Part shown: piece after piece, positions 6,963-13,648 of the stretch
How positions within the stretch are numbered: the stretch's first letter is position 1
Layout of the letters: every line of letters begins with the position of its first letter
Assembly: GCA_002316675.1 (NCBI GenBank)
Contig: DCDZ01000036.1
Span: 1 to 16,535, forward strand
Length of the DNA stretch: 16,535 nucleotides
Direction: 5' to 3'
DNA from: Tyzzerella sp. UBA1042
GTDB taxonomy: Bacteria; Bacillota; Clostridia; Lachnospirales; Anaerotignaceae
The notes under the pieces: generated by a model
Database searches by the model: none
Told to the model about the DNA's origin: nothing
What the model saw: the letters and a program-made list of their open reading frames with translations, nothing else
Position numbers and translations under genes: made by a program

Positions 6963-8926
6963 ATGACAAATAATGCAAAAGTACCCAATAGACTGATTTC
7001 TGAAAGATCCCCATATCTTCTACAGCACGCATACAATCCTGTGCAGTGGTATCCTTGGGGGCAGGAAGCCTTTGATAAGGCGAGGCAGGAGGATAAGCCT
7101 GTTTTTCTTTCTATTGGGTACAGCTGACTTATGGGTAATATAGAACTTGTCATTGGTGCCATGTTATGGCACATGAGAGCTTTGAAGATGAAGAAATTGC
7201 GGAGATTCTGAATAAAAATTTTATTTCAATCAAGGTAGATAAGGAACAGCGCCCGGATGTTGACACCATCTATATGGCGGTGTGTCAAGCTTACACCGGA
7301 AACGGCGGCTGGCCTACAAGTATTTTTATGACGGCGGAGCAAAAGCCATTCTTTGCCGGAACTTATTTCCCCAAGACCTCCCGTTATGGTATGATTGGTT
7401 TTCGGGAATTGCTTTTCACGATACAGAAAAAATGGCAAACTGACCGGGAAAGGCTCCTGCATTCTGCAAATGAGATTACCGAAATATTGAAGCAACGGCA
7501 GTTGCCCTCCTCCCAAGCAAATAGAACGATTCTGGAGCAGGCCATGGCCCTTTATCAACAGAGCTTTGACCAAGAATTGGGTGGGTTTGGGGAGGCGCCA
7601 AAATTTCCCGCGCCCCATAATCTGCTGTTTTTGATGAAGCACTACCAAAAAACCGGGGATGGGCAAGCCCTTCAAATGGCGGAGAAAACCCTTTTACAGA
7701 TGTATAAGGGCGGGATGTTTGATCATATTGGTTACGGCTTTTGCCGTTATTCAACAGACCGCTATTATTGCGTTCCCCACTTTGAAAAAATGCTCTATGA
7801 TAATGCCCTTTTGATGTTAGCCTATTGCAAGGCGTTTGAAATTACAAAAAATGCTTTTTACAAAAAAGTTGCCGAACAAATTGGGTTTTATATTCTGACG
7901 GAAATGACCTCGGAAGAGGGCAGCTTTTTCAGTGCCCAGGATGCCGACAGTGATGGTGTTGAGGGGAAATATTATGTATTTGTACCCCAAGAAATTAGTG
8001 AACTTCTGGGGGAAAATGACAGCAAGGCCTTCAATTCCTACTATAATATTACGGAGGAAGGCAATTTTGAGGGGAAGAGCATTCCCAATCTGTTGTATAC
8101 GAAGGTGTTTTCTGATGAGTTTGAAGGATTTTTACCCAAAATACGAGAGTATCGCCGTCAGCGGTGCAGCTTGTATACCGATGATAAAATCCTAACCACA
8201 TGGAATGCATTGATGATTGGGGGATTTTGTGCCTTATATCGGATTAGTAAAAATGAAAAGTATTTGGAGGCGGCAAAAAAATCTTACCGCTTTATAGAAC
8301 AGGAGCTGTGCGAAAAGGATACCTTATATGTCAGCTTTAGACATGGTATGCGTGGGGAAAAGGGCTTTCTTGACGATTATGCCTTTTATGCCTATGCCCT
8401 GCTTGGTTTATATGACGTAACGCTAGACAGGAAATATCTCGACCGTGCAAATACCATGGCCGGCAAAGCCATAGATGCTTTTTTTGATACTGCAAACGGC
8501 GGATTTTATCTGTATGGTAAGGAAAACGAGAGTCTTATTTTCCGTCCGAAGGAAAGCTATGACGGAGCCATTCCCAGTGGGAATTCTATGATGGCCTATA
8601 TTCTTGTACGGCTGAATGCCCTCAATCCAAGAAAGGAAATAGAGGGAATTTTGAAAAAACAGCTTGATTTTGTCAGTGGTGAAGCAGAAAAATATCCTGC
8701 GGGGTATGCCATGTTTTTAATGGCCCTTTCTGATTATTTTGAGCCGCCTATGTCCATTACGGTGGTGATGAAGGACAAGGACATTCCTTTGCCTATACTC
8801 CCGGAAGGGAATGTAACGGTGCTTACAAAGCCCACAGAAGAATATAAATTGATCGATGAAAAAACCACATACTATGTATGTAAAAACCACAGCTGTTTGC
8901 CGCCGGTAAATCAATTAGAGGTTTAA
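6963..8926 (+). pseudogene. Thioredoxin-domain protein, YyaL/DUF255 family, interrupted at the active site
   Basis: Read through, this is a full-length YyaL (spermatogenesis-associated protein 20-like) gene of about 650 codons: an N-terminal thioredoxin domain (DUF255) followed by a six-hairpin glycosidase-like domain. The first 54 codons (from ATG 6963, with a weak GGCGG site upstream) match the family start (NRLISERSPYLLQHAYNPVQ, ending IGYS), then hit TGA at 7125-7127. The family continuation TCHWCHVMAHESFEDEE resumes at 7145 in another frame. The 20 bases 7125-7144 therefore look inserted: 20 is not a multiple of three and brings two stops, TGA 7125 and TAA 7136. The redox motif CHWC (7148-7159) lies just after the break. 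The remainder is intact to its natural end. The gene is probably disrupted; a sequencing error of 20 bases is unlikely but cannot be excluded. Confidence 0.8.
7166..8926 (+). CDS. Downstream open frame of the interrupted yyaL-like gene
   Basis: A 586-codon open frame holds everything after the active-site break: the rest of the thioredoxin-like domain (MAHESFEDEE onward) and the whole alpha-helical barrel region, ending with the family-typical CKNHSCLPPV. The first possible start after the in-frame TAA at 7136 is ATG 7166, which lies beyond CHWC. Any protein made from it would lack the redox cysteines. No Shine-Dalgarno sequence precedes that ATG, so translation would need reinitiation from the 54-codon fragment. 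The absence of other stops over 1.76 kb suggests that the disruption is recent or that the remaining part is still under selection. Confidence 0.55.
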   Translation: MAHESFEDEEIAEILNKNFISIKVDKEQRPDVDTIYMAVCQAYTGNGGWPTSIFMTAEQKPFFAGTYFPKTSRYGMIGFRELLFTIQKKWQTDRERLLHSANEITEILKQRQLPSSQANRTILEQAMALYQQSFDQELGGFGEAPKFPAPHNLLFLMKHYQKTGDGQALQMAEKTLLQMYKGGMFDHIGYGFCRYSTDRYYCVPHFEKMLYDNALLMLAYCKAFEITKNAFYKKVAEQIGFYILTEMTSEEGSFFSAQDADSDGVEGKYYVFVPQEISELLGENDSKAFNSYYNITEEGNFEGKSIPNLLYTKVFSDEFEGFLPKIREYRRQRCSLYTDDKILTTWNALMIGGFCALYRISKNEKYLEAAKKSYRFIEQELCEKDTLYVSFRHGMRGEKGFLDDYAFYAYALLGLYDVTLDRKYLDRANTMAGKAIDAFFDTANGGFYLYGKENESLIFRPKESYDGAIPSGNSMMAYILVRLNALNPRKEIEGILKKQLDFVSGEAEKYPAGYAMFLMALSDYFEPPMSITVVMKDKDIPLPILPEGNVTVLTKPTEEYKLIDEKTTYYVCKNHSCLPPVNQLEV

Positions 8927-8997
8927 AAACAGCGTAAGTTTTTCAGAAGAAAGAAAGCCCAAAGGGCTTTTGGAGGAATCAGAGATATCAAAAATGG

Positions 8998-9029
8998 TGG
9001 CTGAAAATAAAATCAGCCATTATTTTTTT
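8998..9029 (+). terminator. Rho-independent terminator after the yyaL-like gene
   Basis: TGGCTGA (8998-9004) pairs with TCAGCCA (9013-9019) over an A-rich 8-nt loop and is followed by TTATTTTTTT. A second hairpin without a good T tract, AAAGCCC/GGGCTTT (8954-8970), lies between the stop codon and this terminator. Confidence 0.8.
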
Positions 9030-9172
9030 GCTTGAAGGTATAATATTGCTGCGAATTACAGGGGCAAGGGGCGGAAGCAAAAAAATGGGAGAGACTTTCA
9101 ACGGACGATTTCTCATTTTTCTTTCAAACCTAGCGATAAAATGAAATGATTTTCTTTTATCAGGCTTTGCTG
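9030..9172. other. Non-coding spacer with a possible short transcript
   Basis: No gene is seen. A TATAAT at 9039-9044 (poor -35) is followed about 40 nt later by a 12-bp hairpin including two G-U pairs (9081-9092 with 9109-9120). A-rich sequence precedes the hairpin and a T-rich 3' arm closes it. This could define a small RNA of about 70 nt or simply be a second terminator. Confidence 0.35.
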
Positions 9173-9178
9173 TATAAT
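9173..9178 (+). promoter_or_regulatory. Predicted -10 element for the small membrane protein
   Basis: A perfect TATAAT lies 58 nt before the start codon at 9236. The matching -35 region (about 9150-9155) is T-rich and weak. Confidence 0.45.
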
Positions 9179-9235
9179 AAAAGAAAACCATAAGAGCGGA
9201 TCGCTTTTCTGATTGATCAAAAAGGAGAGATAGGG

Positions 9236-9565
9236 ATGTCGGCAGTATTTAGTTTAGGCAGTTTGCTATTGGGCATTGCGGCTTGGGCAATTCCCATGAT
9301 TGCAGTTAAGCTGCACCGGAAAGGACGGCCGTTTGCAAGCTTTTCTATTTACAGCTTTACCCTTTGTACCATCGCATTGATGCTGCAATTATTTGAAATC
9401 AGGCATCGTGCCGCCATAGAGGATTTTTCGGCTATTATGGACACCATCGGTACGGTTTCTGTCGCAGCCCTCCTTCTTGTGATCGGAACGGTTGCTCTGA
9501 ATGCCGTTGGTTTTGCATTCTACAGGATGGAGCAGGAGAATGGGTTGGAAAGTTGTACAAAATAG
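9236..9565 (+). CDS. Small three-helix membrane protein, unknown function
   Basis: A 109-aa protein with three predicted membrane helices (about residues 5-24, 35-54 and 72-96), a basic loop (KLHRKGR) after the first and a polar C-terminal tail. GGAGAG at 9224-9229, six bases before ATG, supports the start, and a TATAAT lies upstream. I do not recognise the family. The composition fits small conserved Firmicute membrane proteins of unknown role, and no catalytic motif is visible. It stands alone, convergent with the P1B-ATPase gene, so context gives no functional hint. Confidence 0.7.
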   Translation: MSAVFSLGSLLLGIAAWAIPMIAVKLHRKGRPFASFSIYSFTLCTIALMLQLFEIRHRAAIEDFSAIMDTIGTVSVAALLLVIGTVALNAVGFAFYRMEQENGLESCTK

Positions 9566-9652
9566 ATTACATCGGGTTGGCTTATGAATTCTATGAAAAA
9601 CAATGTTTGCGAAAGGGTTTTGCAGAGGGAAGGCTAAGAATAAAATCAAGGG

Positions 9653-9693
9653 AAAAAGAGAGAGCGGCGCAGAAAAGGCCAACCTCTCTTTTT
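9653..9693. terminator. Bidirectional terminator between the membrane protein and the P1B-ATPase
   Basis: AAAAAGAGAG (9653-9662) pairs with CTCTCTTTTT (9684-9693), with an inner GGC/GCC pair group. The A-rich left arm and T-rich right arm let it act on both strands. It lies between the convergent genes ending at 9565 (+) and 9697 (-). Confidence 0.6.
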
Positions 9694-9696
9694 TGG

Positions 9697-11568
9697 TTAC
9701 AGAAACCTACGGTCGTAAAGCAAGGCTGCATTGCAGACTACAAGGACAGAGCCGGCGTTATGCACCAAAGCCCCCGTGATGGGGTTCAGCACCCCCAGTA
9801 TGGAAAGAATAATGGCAATGAAGTTGATTGCCATAGAAAGGGCAATATTAAATTTAATGGTATTTCGTGTGGCATTGGAAAGTCTTTTTAAATAGGGTAT
9901 TTTGGAAATATCGTCCGTAACCAAGGCAATATCCGCCGCATCCACTGCGATGTCGCTTCCCATAGCACCCATGGCGATGCCCACATGGGCAACTTTCAAT
10001 GCAGGGGCATCGTTTACACCGTCCCCGATCATACATACCTTTTGGCCTTCTTCCTCCAATTGGGAAATACAGAGTACCTTATCCTCGGGGAGGAGCTCGG
10101 CCTTCACTGCGGCAATGCCCGCTTGCTTGGCAAAAAACAGGGCAGCTTGCACGTGGTCCCCGGTGAGAAGAACAACCTTCGTATGCATAGTATGTAACTC
10201 CTTCACAATGGCGGAAGCCGTATCCCGCAGGGAATCGGAAAATGAAAGGATACCGACGAGGGAGGCTTCTACTGCAATAAGAATGGTTGCTTTCCCTTGC
10301 CTGCGAAAGGTATCCAGCACAATATGGGCCTTTTCCTCCACCTCAATGTTTCTTTCTTCTAAAAAGCTGAGGGTACCGCAGGTTAGGGCTTTATGCTGCA
10401 GCACCGCTGTAATGCCTTTCCCCGGGAACATTTGAAAGTCTGTGACAGGCTGTATTATAATTTGCTTTTCTTTGGCAAAGGCAACCATGGCTTTTGCAAG
10501 GGGATGTTCAGAGAAAGCCTCTGCGGAAGCCGCCAGTGTTAAAAGCGCCTCTTCGCTGATTTCTTGCCTTAGGGGGTAACAATCTGTTACCACAAGATTT
10601 CCGTTGGTCAAGGTTCCTGTTTTATCAAAAGCGATGCAGTCCACTTGCCCCATTTTTTCCAATGCTTCGCCGGACTTGATGATGATGCCGTGCTTTGTAG
10701 CCTGCCCGATGGCCGCCATAATAGAGGTGGGTGTGGCCAAGGCAAGGGCGCAGGGGCAAAAAACCACTAGAATGGTGACTCCCCGCGTGAAGTCGCCGGT
10801 GGCGGCAAATGTGATGATGGAAATCAGTAAAGCCACAGGAACAAGCCACGTTGCCCACTGATCGGCCACTCGCTGCATGGGGGCTTTTTTTTCTTCCGCC
10901 TCTTTCACCAAGCGTATCAGTTTTTGCAAAGAGGAATCTTCTCCCACATAGGTTGCGGTGACGTCAATTGTGCCGAAGCGGTTGATGGTTCCGCAGTATA
11001 CTCCGTCTCCCGGGCCTTTATCCTGGGGCAGAGATTCTCCTGTGAGTATAGATTGATCCACGGAAGTATGCCCTGCGGTTATTTCCCCGTCCACGGGGAT
11101 TGCTTCCCCCGGCAAAACACGGAGCAGATCTCCTTTTTGAATCTGATCCACAGGCACCATTTCCTCACGAGGTTTTTCGGCATCCAAAAGCAGGCGCCTT
11201 CCCCGGGCAGGGGTCAGGCTGATTAAGTCCTTCAGGCCCTTTTTTGCACGTTCTACGGTTTTTTCTTCTAAAATAGCGCCGATTGCCATAATAAAAGCCA
11301 CCTCTCCTGCGGCGAACATTTCGCCGATTGCTATGGAGGCAATCATTGCAATGGAAATCAGTAGGGCGGAAGAAATCCATTTTTCATAGAGCAATCGGGA
11401 AATTGCAAGGTAGAGCAGGGGGTATCCGGAGAGGACAACTGTAATCCATGCCGGGTTGAAGGGTGGCTTTTTTCCCATCAACAGGAGTGCGAGACTAAAA
11501 GCTAAAAACACACCGGAAACAATCGTCCATTTTGTTCCGGAAAGAGCAGTACTCATTTTTTGAAACAT
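9697..11568 (-). CDS. Heavy-metal-translocating P1B-type ATPase
   Basis: A 623-aa metal-exporting ATPase of the membrane. In order it has N-terminal helices, the actuator TGES at 176-179, the metal-binding CPC at 271-273, the phosphorylation motif DKTGT at 315-319 (Asp315), the HP dipeptide at 355-356, GDGVND at 515-520 and two C-terminal helices. No N-terminal heavy-metal-associated (CxxC) domain is present. The last helix reads LVHNAGSVLVVCNA (601-614). It lacks the Met-Ser pattern of Cu(I) CopA, the acidic pattern of Zn/Cd ZntA and the HEGxT of the cobalt/iron class, so the metal is unassigned. The start at 11568 is set by GGGAGGG six bases upstream. The frame is open further upstream to 11814, but that part overlaps the divergent regulator gene. 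The gene is divergent from a TetR-family gene that probably controls it. Confidence 0.92.
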   Translation of the reverse strand: MFQKMSTALSGTKWTIVSGVFLAFSLALLLMGKKPPFNPAWITVVLSGYPLLYLAISRLLYEKWISSALLISIAMIASIAIGEMFAAGEVAFIMAIGAILEEKTVERAKKGLKDLISLTPARGRRLLLDAEKPREEMVPVDQIQKGDLLRVLPGEAIPVDGEITAGHTSVDQSILTGESLPQDKGPGDGVYCGTINRFGTIDVTATYVGEDSSLQKLIRLVKEAEEKKAPMQRVADQWATWLVPVALLISIITFAATGDFTRGVTILVVFCPCALALATPTSIMAAIGQATKHGIIIKSGEALEKMGQVDCIAFDKTGTLTNGNLVVTDCYPLRQEISEEALLTLAASAEAFSEHPLAKAMVAFAKEKQIIIQPVTDFQMFPGKGITAVLQHKALTCGTLSFLEERNIEVEEKAHIVLDTFRRQGKATILIAVEASLVGILSFSDSLRDTASAIVKELHTMHTKVVLLTGDHVQAALFFAKQAGIAAVKAELLPEDKVLCISQLEEEGQKVCMIGDGVNDAPALKVAHVGIAMGAMGSDIAVDAADIALVTDDISKIPYLKRLSNATRNTIKFNIALSMAINFIAIILSILGVLNPITGALVHNAGSVLVVCNAALLYDRRFL

Positions 11569-11609
11569 TATATCCCTCCCATGGTGCCTTGAAAAATTTT
11601 TTATTTTAC

Positions 11610-11643
11610 AGTATAATAAATTCAATATAGAATAGTATATTCT
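11610..11643 (-). promoter_or_regulatory. ATPase promoter region with a palindromic operator candidate
   Basis: The perfect palindrome AGAATA-GTA-TATTCT lies at 11629-11643, with looser flanking symmetry (ATAATAAATTC on the left, GAAATTTAGTAT on the right). On the - strand the -10 candidates TATTAT (11618-11613) or TATACT (11615-11610) would place the -35 inside the palindrome. A bound repressor would therefore block the ATPase promoter. The obvious candidate is the adjacent TetR-family protein. Confidence 0.5.
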
Positions 11644-11687
11644 GAAATTTAGTATAGCAAGGCCGAAGGGAGACCACAAGGAACGGT

Positions 11688-11717
11688 TTGAGAAGAATGT
11701 ACAATACCGAATAAAAT
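11688..11717 (+). promoter_or_regulatory. Predicted promoter of the TetR-family gene
   Basis: TTGAGA (11688-11693) and TAAAAT (11712-11717) are separated by 18 bp. The start codon follows 28 nt after the -10. The palindrome at 11629-11643 is 44 bp upstream of the -35, so control of this promoter by the same site would be indirect. Confidence 0.5.
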
Positions 11718-11745
11718 TTAAAAATTGTTCTGAAAGGATAGTTTT

Positions 11746-12309
11746 ATGGACAGAAGACAACGAAAGACCCGAGAGGCAATTTTTGATGCATTCAGCGAAT
11801 TGCTGATGTACCACAGCTACTCACAAATTACAGTGCAGGAAATTATAGACAGCGCCGATGTTGGGCGGACGACCTTCTATGCTCATTTTCCCACAAAGGA
11901 TGACCTTCTGCGGGAAATGTGCGCAGAGATGTTTGCCCATGTTTTTTCGGAAGCCCCTGAAGCGGAGCCAACCCATGATTTTTCTGACACCCATGACGAC
12001 CCGAAGGCTATGGTTACCCATGTTCTTTACCATTTGCGTGAGCATGGGAAGAAGATGATGGTTCTTTTAACTTGCGAAAGCGGTGAGCTGTTTCGACGGT
12101 ATTTTGATGAGTATTTTTGCGCACTTGTGATGGAGCATATTTTGAAGGGGGAAAAGCAAAAAGAGAAGGGGTTGCCGAAAGAGCTTCTTGTGAATCACAT
12201 TTCCAGCAGTTTTGTGAGTCTGGTTCGATGGTGGCTGGAGCAGCAGATGAAGCAGTCCCCGGAGGAAATAGCAGACTATTTTATGGCGGTCATTTTGCCC
12301 TTAGTATAA
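11746..12309 (+). CDS. TetR/AcrR family transcriptional regulator
   Basis: A 187-aa regulator. The N-terminal TetR helix-turn-helix domain is clear: RKTREAIFDAFSELL at 6-20, then ITVQEIIDSADVGRTTFYAHF (28-48), with the diagnostic TTFYAHFPTKDDLL. The C-terminal ligand/dimer domain ends with a hydrophobic helix containing VRWWLEQQM. AAAGGA at 11733-11738 supports the start. It is divergent from the P1B-ATPase gene with 177 bp between them, the standard arrangement of a local repressor and its efflux target. The inducing ligand cannot be read from the sequence; a metal is possible, but no obvious Cys/His metal cluster is seen near the DNA-binding domain. Confidence 0.9.
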   Translation: MDRRQRKTREAIFDAFSELLMYHSYSQITVQEIIDSADVGRTTFYAHFPTKDDLLREMCAEMFAHVFSEAPEAEPTHDFSDTHDDPKAMVTHVLYHLREHGKKMMVLLTCESGELFRRYFDEYFCALVMEHILKGEKQKEKGLPKELLVNHISSSFVSLVRWWLEQQMKQSPEEIADYFMAVILPLV

Positions 12310-12325
12310 ATTTTTATGAGAGAAA

Positions 12326-12390
12326 TTGCCATGGAGCATGGCAAAGGCCTAAAAAAGCCTGTTGGATAGATACATCCGACAGGCCTTTTT
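12326..12390. terminator. Bidirectional terminator between tetR and the hemerythrin operon
   Basis: The main hairpin pairs 12351-12367 with 12374-12390: 17 positions, one A-C mismatch and one T-G wobble. It has A residues outside the left arm and T residues in the right arm, so it can stop both strands. Just before it is a second perfect 7-bp hairpin, TTGCCAT/ATGGCAA (12326-12344). It lies 18 nt beyond the - strand stop at 12408. Confidence 0.88.
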
Positions 12391-12407
12391 CTCTGGCTTC
12401 TATGGGG

Positions 12408-12968
12408 TTATGGGTTATATTTTTTCTCAAGGGTATTCAATAAATCCAAGTAAGTAGCTTGCACTTGATTGCGATTTGCTTCCTCCTCAAAATCCATGAT
12501 ACGTTGATCCACCGATTGCAAACTATCCGGTGCAAAGTTTTTTTCCGCATAGGTGTAAACAATCTCATTTTCCTTATCAATATGCCGCCGCAGAAGCGTT
12601 ACATAGCCCATGGCTTCTGTCAGAATCTTTAACTGAAACAAGGTTTGGGGGTCCTTCTCATGTTGTTCAAGGGCCTTTGCCAATTCCCCAATATGCAGCC
12701 GTCCCAAATCATGCTCCACCAGCATACCATGCTGAATGAGCTTGACAGCCAAGGCACCTAAATGGTCGGTCATTTCTTGAAAGAAAATCTGCTCCTCTTT
12801 GCCATGGTGATGCTTGTCGGCATAATTGCGGGCAAAGGCAATCATGCTGTGAAAATCCTCATGGACGAGTTCTTTTCCATCCAAAATGCCGCAGCAGGCA
12901 TTTTCGATTATGGTAAGAAGCTTTAAAATATTTTCGTGTTCCTGCACCATCAATGCAACGCTATACAT
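12408..12968 (-). CDS. Hemerythrin-like domain protein
   Basis: A 186-aa four-helix-bundle protein of the hemerythrin HHE family, which binds a di-iron centre and handles O2, NO or peroxide. Ligand-type residues are present in the expected order: His11 (QEHENI), HHH at 53-55 with Glu59 (GKEEQIFF), His80 and His86 (HGMLVEHDLGR), then His129 and Glu133 (RRHIDKENEIVY). Extra C-terminal residues after about 140 form a charged helix. It is the last gene of the - strand cluster and starts only 2 nt after the stop of the unknown protein, with its ribosome site (AAAGGGGCGG) inside that gene. The two are almost certainly cotranscribed and probably translationally coupled. Position downstream of hcp suggests a role in NO or oxygen defence; oxygen storage or sensing is an alternative. 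Confidence 0.92.
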   Translation of the reverse strand: MYSVALMVQEHENILKLLTIIENACCGILDGKELVHEDFHSMIAFARNYADKHHHGKEEQIFFQEMTDHLGALAVKLIQHGMLVEHDLGRLHIGELAKALEQHEKDPQTLFQLKILTEAMGYVTLLRRHIDKENEIVYTYAEKNFAPDSLQSVDQRIMDFEEEANRNQVQATYLDLLNTLEKKYNP

Positions 12969-12970
12969 GA

Positions 12971-13585
12971 TTACCGCCCCTTTCTGCTGATTTCATATTC
13001 ATTATTCCCAAGTATGGAAAGTTCTAAACTGCAATGGGCAAGCATCCCGGCAATGAGCTCTGCTCTCAATGTATCATAGACTGTCACATCGCCATTTACC
13101 CGTTCCCAATATTCCGTGCGCACACATTGTGTTTTTCTCCAAATAACTTTATCCGGGCTGCGTTGCGCTATGTGGTTCACATGATCGCAGGGCATACCAT
13201 CCAGCAGGGTATCTTCCAAAATTTTGAATGCCTCATCAGCGCCGATTTCCTCCCGGACAGTATGCTTTTTCCCGAATTGGTATGCAGTCTGTTTCAAATT
13301 GGCCAATCGGGAAGTATCTTCGTTCAGCAATGTGGTAAGCAGAAAGGCCAGCCGGATTTCTGTAAGTCCGATTCTCTCATGAAGCCAACCATGGATATTG
13401 CTCCCGTCAATTACCTCTTCCAATGGGGGTAATTCTAGCTTGCCCCACGCGGCATCTAATTTCTCAGGGGATACGGAATGCCAGCCTTTCGCAGAGGCAG
13501 CTTCTAAAATACTGTGAATCCACGCTTCCTGTATTTGAATTTTATGATATAGCCAGTAATGGATCGGCCCTAAAAAAGCACTCAT
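12971..13585 (-). CDS. Unrecognised 204-aa protein in the hcp-hemerythrin cluster
   Basis: A soluble-looking 204-aa protein with no signal peptide or membrane helix, which I cannot assign to a family. Visible features are an aromatic/His-rich N terminus (GPIHYWLYHKIQIQE), HGWLHERIG at 65-73, and several Cys and His residues in the C-terminal half: Cys133-Asp-His135, His138, Cys154, and His184-Cys185. These could bind a metal, heme or cluster, but this is only a residue inventory. The tail from about 145 onward (VIWRKTQC...TEYWERVNG...AHCSLEL) has a loose resemblance to a catalytic-Cys hydrolase type such as the aminothiazoline-carboxylate hydrolase family; I do not rely on it. AAAAGGAGAG about nine bases upstream supports the start. 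It lies 63 nt after hcp across a hairpin and 2 nt before the hemerythrin gene, so it probably acts in the same stress response. Confidence 0.85.
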   Translation of the reverse strand: MSAFLGPIHYWLYHKIQIQEAWIHSILEAASAKGWHSVSPEKLDAAWGKLELPPLEEVIDGSNIHGWLHERIGLTEIRLAFLLTTLLNEDTSRLANLKQTAYQFGKKHTVREEIGADEAFKILEDTLLDGMPCDHVNHIAQRSPDKVIWRKTQCVRTEYWERVNGDVTVYDTLRAELIAGMLAHCSLELSILGNNEYEISRKGR

Positions 13586-13607
13586 ACTTGTAGTCTCTCC
13601 TTTTCAT

Positions 13608-13634
13608 GGGGCTATGATTATTCACCATAGCCCC
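13608..13634 (-). repeat. Intercistronic hairpin between hcp and the unknown gene
   Basis: A perfect 9-bp inverted repeat, GGGGCTATG (13608-13616) and CATAGCCCC (13626-13634), with a 9-nt loop. In the - strand transcript no T tract follows; the ribosome site of the next gene comes instead. It is therefore more likely an mRNA processing or stability element, or a partial attenuator, than a terminator. Confidence 0.6.
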
Positions 13635-13648
13635 GAAATATTTTCTGA

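Noticed and set aside
7122..7147. Ribosome bypassing, programmed frameshifting or selenocysteine at TGA 7125 to rescue the yyaL-like gene.
   Set aside because: Bypassing of the phage T4 gene 60 type needs matching take-off and landing codons; AGC before the gap and AGA before the resumed frame do not match. Reading TGA as selenocysteine continues in the wrong frame. No supporting structure is seen.
9553..9891. 112-codon + strand frame overlapping the ends of the membrane protein and the ATPase gene.
   Set aside because: It spans the bidirectional terminator and lies antisense to the ATPase coding sequence; its composition is not protein-like.
11569..11814. 82-residue N-terminal extension of the P1B-ATPase.
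   Set aside because: It would overlap the divergent TetR gene and run through the intergenic promoter region. The internal ATG at 11568 has a strong ribosome site.
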